Source of the DNA: Herbidospora yilanensis
GTDB taxonomy: Bacteria > Actinomycetota > Actinomycetes > Streptosporangiales > Streptosporangiaceae
Reading direction: 5' to 3'
NCBI RefSeq assembly: GCF_001570565.1
Contig: NZ_BBXE01000049.1
Span: 1-62,138, forward strand
DNA: 62,138 nucleotides
This document shows, piece by piece, positions 1 through 8,972 of the stretch. Position 1 is the first letter of the stretch. Each line of letters begins with the position of its first letter. The position numbers and the translations under genes were made by a program. A model generated the notes under the pieces. The model saw nothing but the letters and a program-made list of their open reading frames with translations. It did not search any database and had not been told where the DNA came from.

Positions 1-1
1 T

Positions 2-1081
2 CCGAGTGCCACCGGGCCGTGGACGTACCGGGGGACGGTCATGCCGCGGCAGGGGGCGAGCTTCACCAACCACGCCGGGGTCGTCGACTTCGCGGGCGGG
101 TCGTACTTCTTCTACCACAACGGCGCGCTGCCCGGCGGCAGCGGTTACACCCGGTCGGTGGCGGTGGAGAAGTTCACCTACAACAGTGACGGCACCATCC
201 CGCAGTTCAACATGACCACGGCCGGACCACCCCAGGTCGGCACCCTCAACCCCTACGTGCGCCAGGAGGCCGAGACCAGCGCCTGGGCCACCGGAGTGGA
301 GACCGAGGCCTCCACCGAAGGCGGAATGAACGTCGGCTTCATCGAGAACGGCGACAACCTCAAGGTCAAGGGTGTGGCCTTCGGCACCGGCGCGTCCTCC
401 TTCACCGCCCGGGTCGCCTCCGGCGCCGGCGGCGGCCGGATCGAGGTCCGGCTCGGCTCGGCCACCGGCACGCTCGTCGGCACCTGCACCGTGCCCGGCA
501 CCGGCGGCTGGCAGAACTGGACCACCGTCACCTGCCCCGTCTCGGGCGCGACCGGCACGCGCGACCTCTACCTGCGCTTCGCGGGCAACAGCGGCTACCT
601 GTTCAACTTCAACTGGTGGCAGTTCACCGGCGGAGGCGGCGGCACCGGAGAATTGCTGACCAACGGCTCGATGGAGAACGGCACCACCGGCTGGACCACC
701 TCCGGCGGCACCCTCACCTCCACGACCCCCGCCTACGCGGGCAGCCGATCACTGCTCAACACCGGACGCACCGCCGCCTGGCAGGGCCCCAACCAGAACG
801 TCACCACCCAGCTCACCAACGGCAAGAGCTACACCACCAGCGTCTGGGTCCGCTCGCAGACCGGCAGCCCGAGCGCGAAGGCCACCCTGGCGCTCACCGC
901 GAACGGCACCACCAGCTATCTCCAGCTCACCCCGACCCAGACGGTCAACACGAACGGCTGGACCCAGCTCACCGGCACCGCGACGGTCTCGTGGACCGGC
1001 ACGCTCACCAACGCCTCCTTCTACGTCGAGACGGCCGCCGGCACCGACGGCTTCCACATCGACGACGCCTCCTTCCAGTGA
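2..1081 (+). CDS. C-terminal part of secreted GH43 arabinofuranosidase with CBM6 and second CBM
   Basis: The reading frame is already open at the left edge (residues read GPWTYRGTVMP), so the start and most of the catalytic propeller lie outside the window. The segment NHAGVVDFAGGSYFFYHNG followed by GYTRSVAVEKF is the end of the GH43 blade set seen in arabinoxylan arabinofuranohydrolases of the XynD type. A CBM6 module follows (about residues 85-200, starting RQEAE and ending in an NFNWWQF aromatic strand), then a CBM4/9-like beta-sandwich (LLTNGSMENGTTGW to IDDASFQ). Likely role: extracellular removal of arabinose from arabinoxylan or arabinan. The catalytic acids are not in view, so substrate is inferred from family resemblance. 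A strong hairpin follows 21 bp after the stop. Confidence 0.85.
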   Translation, partial: PSATGPWTYRGTVMPRQGASFTNHAGVVDFAGGSYFFYHNGALPGGSGYTRSVAVEKFTYNSDGTIPQFNMTTAGPPQVGTLNPYVRQEAETSAWATGVETEASTEGGMNVGFIENGDNLKVKGVAFGTGASSFTARVASGAGGGRIEVRLGSATGTLVGTCTVPGTGGWQNWTTVTCPVSGATGTRDLYLRFAGNSGYLFNFNWWQFTGGGGGTGELLTNGSMENGTTGWTTSGGTLTSTTPAYAGSRSLLNTGRTAAWQGPNQNVTTQLTNGKSYTTSVWVRSQTGSPSAKATLALTANGTTSYLQLTPTQTVNTNGWTQLTGTATVSWTGTLTNASFYVETAAGTDGFHIDDASFQ

Positions 1082-1101
1082 CGGACCCGGACGGGACCTG
1101 A

Positions 1102-1126
1102 CCGGCTCACTCGGCGCGTGAGCCGG
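1102..1126 (+). terminator. Hairpin terminator after GH43 gene
   Basis: Perfect 9-bp stem CCGGCTCAC / GTGAGCCGG with a 7-nt loop, 21 bp after the GH43 stop. There is no T-tract, which is usual in actinomycetes. A possible GTG start for the next gene (1118) sits inside the stem, which argues against using it. Confidence 0.7.
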
Positions 1127-1230
1127 GCCCGCGGAGCGGCTGTTCCTCCCGTTCCGCGGGCGGTTCGGCCGCACTGTGATCAGTGTGAGCGGGGTTCCAG
1201 CGTCGCGCTCGGGGTCCGCAGGCCGTCCAG

Positions 1231-1236
1231 TACGCT
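1231..1236 (+). promoter_or_regulatory. Putative -10 of a leaderless LacI transcript
   Basis: TACGCT (TAnnnT) ends 7 bp before the ATG at 1244, the spacing expected when transcription starts on the start codon. No Shine-Dalgarno sequence precedes that ATG. No convincing -35 is visible. Confidence 0.45.
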
Positions 1237-1243
1237 TTCAGTC

Positions 1244-2296
1244 ATGGGCGTTATCGGTCACATTCCCGAACGGGAAGCCCCACGGCCCCGGTCGGCGAGC
1301 ATCTGGGACGTCGCCCGGGTGGCCGGAGTCTCCCAGCAGACGGTCTCCCGTGTCATCAACGGCAAAGACCGGGTGAGCGAGTCGACCAGGGCCAAGGTCC
1401 TCCAGGTCATCGACGAGCTCGACTTCCGGCCCAACCGGCTGGCCCAGGCGCTGGCCGGCGGCCCGATCAGGTCGGTCACCGTGCTGACCTCCGACACCGC
1501 GCTCTACGGCGCCGCCGCCACCCTGCGGGGCATGGAGCAGGCGGCCAGGGCGGCCGGCTTCTCCGTGGGCATCAGCGTGCTGGAGCGGAGTCTCGACGCG
1601 GCCGAGGCCGCGGTGCGGCTCAACCGGTCCGGGCAGGCGGTCATGGTGATCGCCTTCGATGAGGCCGGGGTCCGCACGCTGGGCGCGCTGCCGCCCGAGA
1701 TCCCGATGACCGCGACCATCGAGCGCCCGCCCGACGACCACGCCGACGCCGCGTGGCAGGTCTGGCTGGACGATCGCGCGGCGGCCGCCCACGCCACCCG
1801 CTACCTGCTGAGCCTGGGGCACTCGACCGTCCACTACGTCGCCATCCCTTCGTCGACCAGTCCGACGGCGCAGCGGACCCTCGGATGGCGGGAGACGCTG
1901 ACCGACGCCGGACGCCCGGTGCCCGAGCCGCTGCAGGGTGGCTGGAGTCCCCGGTCCGGCTATCTCGCCGCGCGCTCTCTGCTGGCCGACCCGACGGTGA
2001 CGGCCATCCTGTGCGGCAACGACGACCTCGCCCTGGGCGTCATGCGGGCCGCCCGCGAGGCCGGGCGGCGCATCCCCGGCGACCTCAGCGTGGTCGGGTT
2101 CGACGACTCACCGCAGTCGGCCTACCTGAACCCCTCGCTCACCACGGTGCGCCTCGACTTCGAGGGGCTCGGCCGGGCGTGCTTCGGCCTCCTGCGCCGC
2201 AGGCTCGATCCGGACGGCCCGGCGGCCGTGCCCGTGTGGAGCGAACCGGAGCTCATCGTCAGGGAGAGCAGCGGGCCACGCCCGCCCGCCCGCTGA
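1244..2296 (+). CDS. LacI-family transcriptional regulator
   Basis: About 350 residues. The N-terminal LacI helix-turn-helix reads SIWDVARVAGVSQQTVSRVIN (residues about 19-39), followed by the hinge helix NRLAQALAG and a periplasmic-binding-protein fold ending in the typical GFDDSPQSAYLNPSLTTVR segment. It should bind an operator and release it on binding a sugar. I chose the ATG at 1244 because translation from the upstream GTG at 1118 would begin inside a terminator hairpin, and because a -10 box lies exactly one leaderless spacing upstream. It lies just downstream of the GH43 gene, so control of that arabinoxylan locus is the natural guess. The effector is not deducible. Confidence 0.9.
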   Translation: MGVIGHIPEREAPRPRSASIWDVARVAGVSQQTVSRVINGKDRVSESTRAKVLQVIDELDFRPNRLAQALAGGPIRSVTVLTSDTALYGAAATLRGMEQAARAAGFSVGISVLERSLDAAEAAVRLNRSGQAVMVIAFDEAGVRTLGALPPEIPMTATIERPPDDHADAAWQVWLDDRAAAAHATRYLLSLGHSTVHYVAIPSSTSPTAQRTLGWRETLTDAGRPVPEPLQGGWSPRSGYLAARSLLADPTVTAILCGNDDLALGVMRAAREAGRRIPGDLSVVGFDDSPQSAYLNPSLTTVRLDFEGLGRACFGLLRRRLDPDGPAAVPVWSEPELIVRESSGPRPPAR

Positions 2297-2299
2297 CCG

Positions 2300-2337
2300 A
2301 CGCCGGCCGCCGGGCCCGATCCAGGGCCCGGCGGCCG
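2300..2337. terminator. Bidirectional terminator between convergent units
   Basis: Perfect 16-bp inverted repeat GCCGGCCGCCGGGCCC / GGGCCCGGCGGCCGGC around a 6-nt loop (GATCCA). It separates the convergent LacI gene (ends 2296) and the long glycosidase operon arriving on the minus strand (ends 2354). Confidence 0.8.
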
Positions 2338-2353
2338 GCTCCCGCGGCCGGTG

Positions 2354-5300
2354 CTACGCCGTGCCGCCGTTCTCGGCGATCAGCGCCTCGGCGTCACGCA
2401 GCAGCGTGGCCTTCACCTCGGCGTTCGAAACGATCTTCGGGTCGTCGACGGCGTCCACGAACCTTTCGAGCTTCTTGACGATCTTCTTCTTGTCCCGCTC
2501 CCGGCCCTTGTCCTCCGACACCATGACCTTGGAGATCTTGTCCTCCAGTTTGGCCGCGCCGCCGGCGGTGAGCTTGCCCGCGTTCAGGAAGCGGCCGATC
2601 AGGGCGGAGATGTCGTCGGTGGAGGTGCCGGTGGTGAACGTCACCGTCGCGGCGGCCTGGTTGCCGGCGTTGTCGGTGGCGGTGACGACGAGCGTGTGCT
2701 CACCCAGGGGCAGCTCGTACAGGACGAGCATGCCCTCCTCGAACGGCTGCCCGTCGAGCGTCGCGGCGACCGTCTTGACCCCGGACTCGGCGTCGTCGGC
2801 CGCCCAGCCGATCTCCAGGTCCCGGCTGTCGCCGTAGCGCTCGCCGTCCTCGACACCAGAGATCGTCACGCTGGGCGCGAGGTCGTCGACCTTGATCGGC
2901 GCGATGGCGAACCTGTCGAGGTTGGGAGCCCACGGGCTGTCGAGCTCGGCGATGCACGGGGCCGGGCAGCCCGTGGCCTTCGCGCCGTTGGCGGGGTCGT
3001 TGTACAGGGTGATCGTGTTCGTGCCGGCCTTGAGGGTCACCGGCACGCCGCGGTCCCACCAGTTCCCCCACGACCAGGTGTTCTTGAACCAGTACCGGGT
3101 CGAGGCGGCGTCGTTGACGGCGATGTCGATCGGCCGCGAGATGATGTCGGCGTTGTACACGTGGCCGGTCTTGCGCTCGTCGTTGGCGTAGCTCACGACG
3201 AACATGTAGTCACCCGCCACGTCCACGTCGACCTGGAGGGTGAGCCGGTTCTGCGGCCCCTGCCCGATCTGGCCGACGTACTGCCCGCCGGATGCGTAGC
3301 CGTGGCTCGCCACCACGGCGGTGCCGCCTGTGACGGCCGACTCGGCCTCGATGACCCGCACCGGCTGCGAACCGGACGTCGCCCGGGTCACGCTCACCCG
3401 GTCGAGGTCCACCGGCGTGCCGCCGGCGGGCTCCACGGTCACCCGGTTGACGCCCGCCGACAGGAACAGGCGGTGCCGGTCGCTCCGCCAGAACGCGCCG
3501 TCGCCCGAGCCGGCCCGCAGCACCGCGCCCGCGACCGGGCGCCGGTCGAGTTCGACGGTCGCGGTGACCGCGCCGGGTTCGCCGGTGCCGTGGTGCCGGA
3601 AGTCCAGGTCGTAGTATCCGTCCTCCTCGGCGTACACCGTGAACATGGCCTCGCCGCCGTCGCCGAGGGTCAGGTGACCCGCCCCGGACTGCTGCGGCTG
3701 GTCGTAGGCGTAGGCGACCTCGCCCTTGGTCTGCGACCGCTCGGCCTCGTAGTCGCGGGTGACCGGGGCGGTGCGGGCCGGCTCCAGGTCGATGCGGTCC
3801 AGCGTCGCCTGGCCGACGGCGGTGCCCAGCTCGGGGTGCGACTTGGCCAGGGTGATCTGGTTGGCGCCCTCCTGGAGCTGGATCACCACGTCCTTGCGGG
3901 TGCGCCACTGGAAGTTCAGCGTCGCCTGGTAGTCGACGAGCCGCGCCTGCGCGCCGTTGACCGTGAGCACCTGCTGGGAGGCCTGGCCGGTCTGGTTGCC
4001 GTACAGGATGCCCAGCTTGTACGCCCCGGCGGCCGGCGCCTCCACGTTGAAGGTGACCGCGCTGGTCGCCTGGGTGAGGTTGCCCACGTGGCGGGTGCCG
4101 GAGGTGGCGGCGGCGTTCCAGTTCGCCGGTGTGCCGAAGGTCTGGACCGTGCCCGCGGTGACGGTGGCGAGCTCCGCCTCGTAGGAGGCCCGCCACGGCT
4201 GCTCCACGGACTGGCGGGAACCCTGGCCGCCGGGCGACAGGACGATCTCGTACGCCGCCATCAGGTCGACGTTCGCGCCGCCGTCGCCGGTGAAGCCGAG
4301 ACCGCGGACCGGGATGGTCAGCGAGCCGTCCTCGGGGGTGAGGTCGGTGTCGAGCAACACGACCGGCGGCGGGGCGTCGGAGTTCTGGCCGCTCCACGTG
4401 GTCGCCGACAGGGTGACGTTGACCTGGCCGCCGAACAGGTCCTCGTCGATGTTGTCGACGACCACGTCGAAGTCGGTCGCCGTGCCGCCACCGGCGATGA
4501 TGCGGGCCTGGCGGCGTTCGTCGTCGATGGCGGCGATGGCCTCCAGCTTGTCGATCGTCGTCGCGGCGGGCGGCGTGACCTTGACGGTGTCGCTGCCGGC
4601 CATGTCGGCGTACATCTTGTAGAACCACCAGCCGCCGCCGGGCTTGTTGGTCTCCACGACGTCGCCGCCGAGGAGGCCGGCCGCGGTCCAGTAGGCCTTG
4701 CCGCCCGCGTCGACCTTCGCCTCCTCCAGCATGGCGACGTACTGGATGAGCTGGCCGGGCACGGTGAGGTCGCGGTTGCCGCCGTACTCGTTGATGTTGA
4801 TGGGGATCGGGGGGATGCCCCGGGCCTGCTCCAGGTTCCGGTACGTCTGGTAGTTGGTGCGGAAGTAGTTGCCGTTCAGCGGGTTGAGGCCGGTGGAGTC
4901 GAGCTGGTGCCACGAGGTGAAGTCGGGCAGCACGTCGTTGTCACGGGCGTAGGTGAGGAAGTCGCCGTAGTTGCGGGCCCGGAACACCGCGTCGTTGGTG
5001 CCCATGACCCGCGCGCCGGGGTGGTGCGCCCTGATGTACTGGACGGCGGCCTTCCAGTGGGCGAGCAGGGCGTTGATCCGCGTCTGGTACTGGGCGGCGT
5101 TGCCGGTCGAGGTGCCGTACCAGATGCCGTCGGGCTCGTTGAACGGCACGTAGACGATGCGGTCGGCGTACGGGCTGTTGGAGACCTGGTCGACCACCCA
5201 GGCCAGTTTCTGCATGTAGACGTCGAAGCAGACCTGGTTGCAGGGGGTGACGCCGCCCGCGTTCTCGTAGGTCCACTGGGCGAACATGTCCTGGACGTTG

Positions 5301-5650
5301 ATCTGGATGTACTGCCCGCCGTTGCGGAAGAACGAGGGCGCGACCGACAACGCGTCGCCGTTCGGGTGCTGGGCGCCCGCGGGCGGTTTCTGGTTGACGG
5401 TGGTCAGGCGCAGCGGCTCCAGCGTGTTGTCGCTGGGCACGCCCTCGTCACTGAGCCCGTACAGGGATCCGCTCGCGGCGCCGCGGAAGGCGCCGGTGCG
5501 TTCGCCGAGGTCGACGAGGAGCCGCGTGGCCGCGGGCTCCTCGGCATGGGCCGGCGGCAGGGCCGTCAGCCCGGTGACGAGCAGGGCGAGGGCGGTCGTC
5601 ACGGTCGAGGCGACTCGCCGTGTCCGCCGGGGTATTCTTAATCTGGACAT
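2354..5650 (-). CDS. Secreted GH39-like (clan GH-A) glycoside hydrolase with CBMs and FIMAH domain
   Basis: 1,098 residues. A Sec signal peptide (to about AHA-EE, residue 36) precedes a TIM-barrel catalytic region with the acid/base motif FNEPDG (E172) and the nucleophile motif NINEYGG (E288), the layout of clan GH-A families such as GH39. After about residue 470 there are three CBM6/CBM35-like sandwiches, each opening with a YEAE/IEAE motif, then an Ig-like module (SVTISGVEDGERYG) and a C-terminal FIMAH-type helical domain (FLNAGKLTAGG) rich in Lys/Asp. The start at 5650 has AGGAGAGG upstream; the frame stays open further but overlaps the next gene. It is the last gene of the GH36/ABC operon. 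Some GH39 members release alpha-galactosyl-arabinose from arabinogalactan, which would fit the alpha-galactosidase neighbour; that substrate is inference. Confidence 0.8.
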   Translation of the reverse strand: MSRLRIPRRTRRVASTVTTALALLVTGLTALPPAHAEEPAATRLLVDLGERTGAFRGAASGSLYGLSDEGVPSDNTLEPLRLTTVNQKPPAGAQHPNGDALSVAPSFFRNGGQYIQINVQDMFAQWTYENAGGVTPCNQVCFDVYMQKLAWVVDQVSNSPYADRIVYVPFNEPDGIWYGTSTGNAAQYQTRINALLAHWKAAVQYIRAHHPGARVMGTNDAVFRARNYGDFLTYARDNDVLPDFTSWHQLDSTGLNPLNGNYFRTNYQTYRNLEQARGIPPIPININEYGGNRDLTVPGQLIQYVAMLEEAKVDAGGKAYWTAAGLLGGDVVETNKPGGGWWFYKMYADMAGSDTVKVTPPAATTIDKLEAIAAIDDERRQARIIAGGGTATDFDVVVDNIDEDLFGGQVNVTLSATTWSGQNSDAPPPVVLLDTDLTPEDGSLTIPVRGLGFTGDGGANVDLMAAYEIVLSPGGQGSRQSVEQPWRASYEAELATVTAGTVQTFGTPANWNAAATSGTRHVGNLTQATSAVTFNVEAPAAGAYKLGILYGNQTGQASQQVLTVNGAQARLVDYQATLNFQWRTRKDVVIQLQEGANQITLAKSHPELGTAVGQATLDRIDLEPARTAPVTRDYEAERSQTKGEVAYAYDQPQQSGAGHLTLGDGGEAMFTVYAEEDGYYDLDFRHHGTGEPGAVTATVELDRRPVAGAVLRAGSGDGAFWRSDRHRLFLSAGVNRVTVEPAGGTPVDLDRVSVTRATSGSQPVRVIEAESAVTGGTAVVASHGYASGGQYVGQIGQGPQNRLTLQVDVDVAGDYMFVVSYANDERKTGHVYNADIISRPIDIAVNDAASTRYWFKNTWSWGNWWDRGVPVTLKAGTNTITLYNDPANGAKATGCPAPCIAELDSPWAPNLDRFAIAPIKVDDLAPSVTISGVEDGERYGDSRDLEIGWAADDAESGVKTVAATLDGQPFEEGMLVLYELPLGEHTLVVTATDNAGNQAAATVTFTTGTSTDDISALIGRFLNAGKLTAGGAAKLEDKISKVMVSEDKGRERDKKKIVKKLERFVDAVDDPKIVSNAEVKATLLRDAEALIAENGGTA

Positions 5651-5751
5651 GCCTCTCCTGGTAGGGGATTCACGGGGTGGCCGACCGCTCCCGGCCAGGG
5701 GTGTTCGCGGTCGGTCCCCCTCAAACGGTGGTGCGGGTGGCTGGCCCAGGA

Positions 5752-7116
5752 TCACTGGAACAGCGCGTTGACCTCCTCGTTCGCCTTGGTGAGCGACGAC
5801 GGTTCGGCCTCGAAGCTCAGCACCGCGTCCATGGCGGGGCTCATGACGGCGCTGACGTCGCTGGCGTGATCGGTGATCGGGTAGAGCGACGTGGTGTTCT
5901 CGTGGATCTGCACGGTGAACGCGCTGATGTCGACGCCCTTCGCGGCGAACTTCTGTTCGGCGACGGTGAGCGCCTCGGGGATCGCGGGGAAGACGACGGC
6001 CTTGTCGCCGACCGTCTTCTGGCAGTCGGCGGAGGCCAGGTACTTCACCCACTGCCACGCCTGGTCCTTGTGCTCGCTGCCGGCGTAGATGGAGTCGGCC
6101 AGGCCGTTGTAGATGGTCGCCCGCTTGCCCGAGGGGCCGATGGGAGTGGGCGCGGTGCCGACCTCGACGCCGTCGTAGCCGTAGTAGGTGTTGATCATCC
6201 AGGAGCCGTTGGTGGACAACGCGTACCGGCCGGCGCCGAAGCCGTCGTTGACGCTGGTGCCCGACCTGGCGATGGCCAGGCTCGGCATGTAGCCCTTCTC
6301 GATCAGGCCGCGCCACCAGGCGACGGTCTCCTGGAAGCGGGGGTCGTCGTACTTGAACGAGGTGCCCCACGGGTTCTTGTCGGTGAACTGCCAGCCCGTG
6401 GAGAGCGCGTACATGCTCCACATCTGCTGGCCGACGCCGGCGCCGTTGTTCTCGTCGAGGCCGAGGCCGTAGACCTCGACCTTGGACTTGTCGAAGCCCT
6501 CCTCGTCGCCGCGCTTGCCGTTCTCGTCGACGGTGAGGCGGGCGATCACGTCCTCGTAGGTGCCGCCGTCGGTCGGATTCCAGGTGAGCGTCTTCATCTG
6601 CTCTTCGGTGACGCCGGCGTCGGCGAGCATCTTCTTGTTGTAGAAGACCGCGATGGTGTCGAAGTCCTTCGGCAGCCCGTACCTCTTGCCGTCGGCCGAC
6701 ACCCACAGGTCGGCCAGGCCGGGGGCGTAGACGTCGGTTCTGGTGCCGTCGGCGGCGATGAAGTCGTCCAGCGGCTGGATCTGCTGCTTGCCGGCGAACT
6801 CGGGATAGTAGTTCAGGTGGTTGGTGAAGACGTCCGGTGCGGTGCCGGAGACGAGGTTGGTCGTCAGGCCCGTCCAGTAGTCGGCCCAGCCGAACTGTGA
6901 GATCTTCACGGTGACGGCGGGGTTGGCGGCGTGGAAGGCGTCCGCGCAGGCCTGGTAGGCGGGCAACTGGTTGGAGTCCCACAACCAGTAGCTGATCTCG
7001 GTCGGGGCCGCGGCCGTGCCGCCGCCGCTCTCAGCGGGGTCGTCGCCGCCTCCGCACCCGGCCAGGGCCAGGGACAGTATGGTCGCGACGGCGGTGAGGC
7101 GTGTCGTCCGTCTCAT
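5752..7116 (-). CDS. Sugar-binding lipoprotein of ABC importer (family 1 SBP)
   Basis: 454 residues. A lipoprotein signal with lipobox LALAGC (Cys21) precedes a family 1 extracellular solute-binding fold: ISYWLWDSNQLPAYQ near the N-terminus, APDVFTNHLNYYPEF, and the closing GSWMINTYYG and HKDQAWQWVKYLA segments typical of oligosaccharide-binding proteins. It should be anchored outside the membrane and deliver an oligosaccharide to the two permeases encoded just upstream in the operon. AAGGAG lies 10 bp before the ATG. The ligand is unknown; the GH36 alpha-galactosidase in the same operon suggests a galactose-containing oligosaccharide. Confidence 0.92.
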   Translation of the reverse strand: MRRTTRLTAVATILSLALAGCGGGDDPAESGGGTAAAPTEISYWLWDSNQLPAYQACADAFHAANPAVTVKISQFGWADYWTGLTTNLVSGTAPDVFTNHLNYYPEFAGKQQIQPLDDFIAADGTRTDVYAPGLADLWVSADGKRYGLPKDFDTIAVFYNKKMLADAGVTEEQMKTLTWNPTDGGTYEDVIARLTVDENGKRGDEEGFDKSKVEVYGLGLDENNGAGVGQQMWSMYALSTGWQFTDKNPWGTSFKYDDPRFQETVAWWRGLIEKGYMPSLAIARSGTSVNDGFGAGRYALSTNGSWMINTYYGYDGVEVGTAPTPIGPSGKRATIYNGLADSIYAGSEHKDQAWQWVKYLASADCQKTVGDKAVVFPAIPEALTVAEQKFAAKGVDISAFTVQIHENTTSLYPITDHASDVSAVMSPAMDAVLSFEAEPSSLTKANEEVNALFQ

Positions 7117-7161
7117 GCCAGATCTCCTTGTTGCGATGGGGGGTGGTGATTCACGGGGAGG

Positions 7162-8058
7162 TCATTTGATCCCGGAGAACTGGATGGAGTTGACGATCCA
7201 TCGGCCGAAGACGGCGAACAGGGCGATGATCGGCAGCGCCGCCAGCAGGGTCGCGGCCATGAGCCCGGCCCAGTCGGGTCCCGCCTGCGGGGTCTGGGAG
7301 CGGAAGATGCCCAACGCCACGGTGAGCACCCGCACGTCGTCCTCCTGCCCGACGAGCAGGGGCCAGAAGTACTCGTTCCAGGCTCCGATGTAGACGAGCA
7401 GGGAGATGGTGGCGATCGGCGCCGAGCTCATCGGCACGATCAGCCGGAAGAAGATCCGGGCGTGACCGGCGCCGTCCACGATCGCCGCCTCCTCCACCTC
7501 CCTGCTGATGTTGAGGAAGAACTGCCGGAGGAAGAACACCGCGAAGGGCGTCATGAACAGGTACGGCAGCATGATCCCGGCGTAGGTGTTGAGCAGCCCG
7601 AGTTCCTTGACCGTCACGAAGTTGGGCAGCGCGGTGAAGATCGGCGGCACCATCAGCGCGGTGAGGAAGACGAAGAAGACCTGCTCCCGTCCGGGCCACC
7701 GCAGCCGGGCGAACGCGTAGGCGGCCATGGCGCTGAAGAACACCTGGCAGACGGTGATGACGGCCGACGTGGCCACCGAGTTGGCCAGGTATCGCCAGAA
7801 GTTGATGTTCGCGCCCGACCCGCCCTGGGCGGCGGCCTCCTCCAGCGTGGCGATGCCCAGCACCCGCCGGAACGCGCCGAAGGTGAAGTCCGACGGCAGC
7901 AGGGAGCCCGCGCCGGCGAACAGGGTGCGGTTGTCGGACAACGAGATCCGCAACATCCAGTAGAACGGCGCCAGCGTGATCAGGACGAACAGCACCAGGA
8001 TCGCCCAGGCCGCCAGCCGCTGCCAGCTCGGCCGCCGCCGGTTCGGTGCGTGGCTCAT
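7162..8058 (-). CDS. ABC sugar permease, MalG type
   Basis: 298 residues with six predicted membrane helices. The binding-protein-dependent transport signature is visible as EEAAIVDGAGHARIFFRLIVP (the EAA loop that contacts the ATPase). The C-terminus reads FAVFGRWIVNSIQFSGIK, typical of MalG-type subunits. It pairs with the MalF-type permease 10 bp upstream and the binding protein downstream. No ATPase gene is in the operon, so a shared ATPase of the MsiK kind encoded elsewhere is expected. Confidence 0.92.
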   Translation of the reverse strand: MSHAPNRRRPSWQRLAAWAILVLFVLITLAPFYWMLRISLSDNRTLFAGAGSLLPSDFTFGAFRRVLGIATLEEAAAQGGSGANINFWRYLANSVATSAVITVCQVFFSAMAAYAFARLRWPGREQVFFVFLTALMVPPIFTALPNFVTVKELGLLNTYAGIMLPYLFMTPFAVFFLRQFFLNISREVEEAAIVDGAGHARIFFRLIVPMSSAPIATISLLVYIGAWNEYFWPLLVGQEDDVRVLTVALGIFRSQTPQAGPDWAGLMAATLLAALPIIALFAVFGRWIVNSIQFSGIK

Positions 8059-8068
8059 GGCTTGCCTC

Positions 8069-8968
8069 TCAGTCCAGGTCCGTCTCGCCGGCGCGCAGCA
8101 GCTTGAGCTGCATGAGCGCGAGGGTGGCGAGAATCGCGAAGAGGGCGACGCAGACGGCGGCGGCGTAACCGAAGTTGAAGCGCTGGAAGGCCTGCTCGTA
8201 GATGTAGTAGTAGATGACCCGGGTCGCGTTGACCGGGCCGCCCTTGGTCGTGACCGCCACCGTGTCGAAGATCTGGAACGATCCGATGATCGTCAGCACG
8301 AGCACCAGCGCCAGGGCCGGCCGCAGCAGCGGCAGGGTGATGCGCCAGAACATCCTGATCTCGGAGGCCCCGTCGGTCTGCGCCGCCTCGTAGAAGGTCT
8401 TCGGGATGGCCTGCAAACCGGCGAAGATCAGCAGGGCCGTGTAGCCGACGTGCCGCCAGACGTTGACCAGGGCGATCGTCGGGATGGCCGTGGACGTCTC
8501 GCCGAAGAAGGCGACGGGGTCGACGCCGATCCACTCCAGCGCCTGGTTCACGATGCCGAGCTGGGCGTCGAGCATCGTGTACCAGATCAGCGCGACCACC
8601 ACGTTGGCGACCAGGTAGGGCAGCAGCAGCACCCCGCGGATCAGCCCGGAGCGGGTCAGCCGGTGCATGAGCACCGCCATCCCGAGGGCGACGACCGTCT
8701 GGATGCCGATGTTGATGACGACGTACTCGACCGTGACCTGGAGCGAGTTCCAGAACAGCCGGTCGCCGAACACCTTCTGGTAGTTCTCGACGCCGATCCA
8801 CTCCGGCGGGGCGAGCAGGCTGTACTCGGTGAAGCTGAGGTACATGGTGCGCAGCGTCGGCCACAGGTAGAAGACGGCGAACCCGACCGCGGCGGGCAGG
8901 AGGAAGACCATCGCGACCGGCAGGTCGCCCGCCCGCCGCCCGAGCGGCCGTAATGTGCTGGTCTTCAT
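8069..8968 (-). CDS. ABC sugar permease, MalF type
   Basis: 299 residues. About six transmembrane helices, beginning FLLPAAVGFAVFYLWPTLRTMYLSF, with the EAA loop YEAAQTDGASEIRMFWRITLP. It is the second permease half of the importer. The gene starts 4 bp after the GH36 stop codon, so it is translationally tied to the alpha-galactosidase. Substrate is unproven; the operon context points to an alpha-galactoside. Confidence 0.92.
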   Translation of the reverse strand: MKTSTLRPLGRRAGDLPVAMVFLLPAAVGFAVFYLWPTLRTMYLSFTEYSLLAPPEWIGVENYQKVFGDRLFWNSLQVTVEYVVINIGIQTVVALGMAVLMHRLTRSGLIRGVLLLPYLVANVVVALIWYTMLDAQLGIVNQALEWIGVDPVAFFGETSTAIPTIALVNVWRHVGYTALLIFAGLQAIPKTFYEAAQTDGASEIRMFWRITLPLLRPALALVLVLTIIGSFQIFDTVAVTTKGGPVNATRVIYYYIYEQAFQRFNFGYAAAVCVALFAILATLALMQLKLLRAGETDLD

Positions 8969-8972
8969 GACG

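Noticed and set aside
2351-5641. Very long plus-strand open frame (over 1,000 codons) opposite the GH39-like gene
   Set aside because: It is Val/Arg/Gly/His-rich, has no recognisable domain, and mirrors the codon bias of the real minus-strand gene. Similar frames at 13432-16827, 41967-44651 and 51186-53486 are the same artefact.
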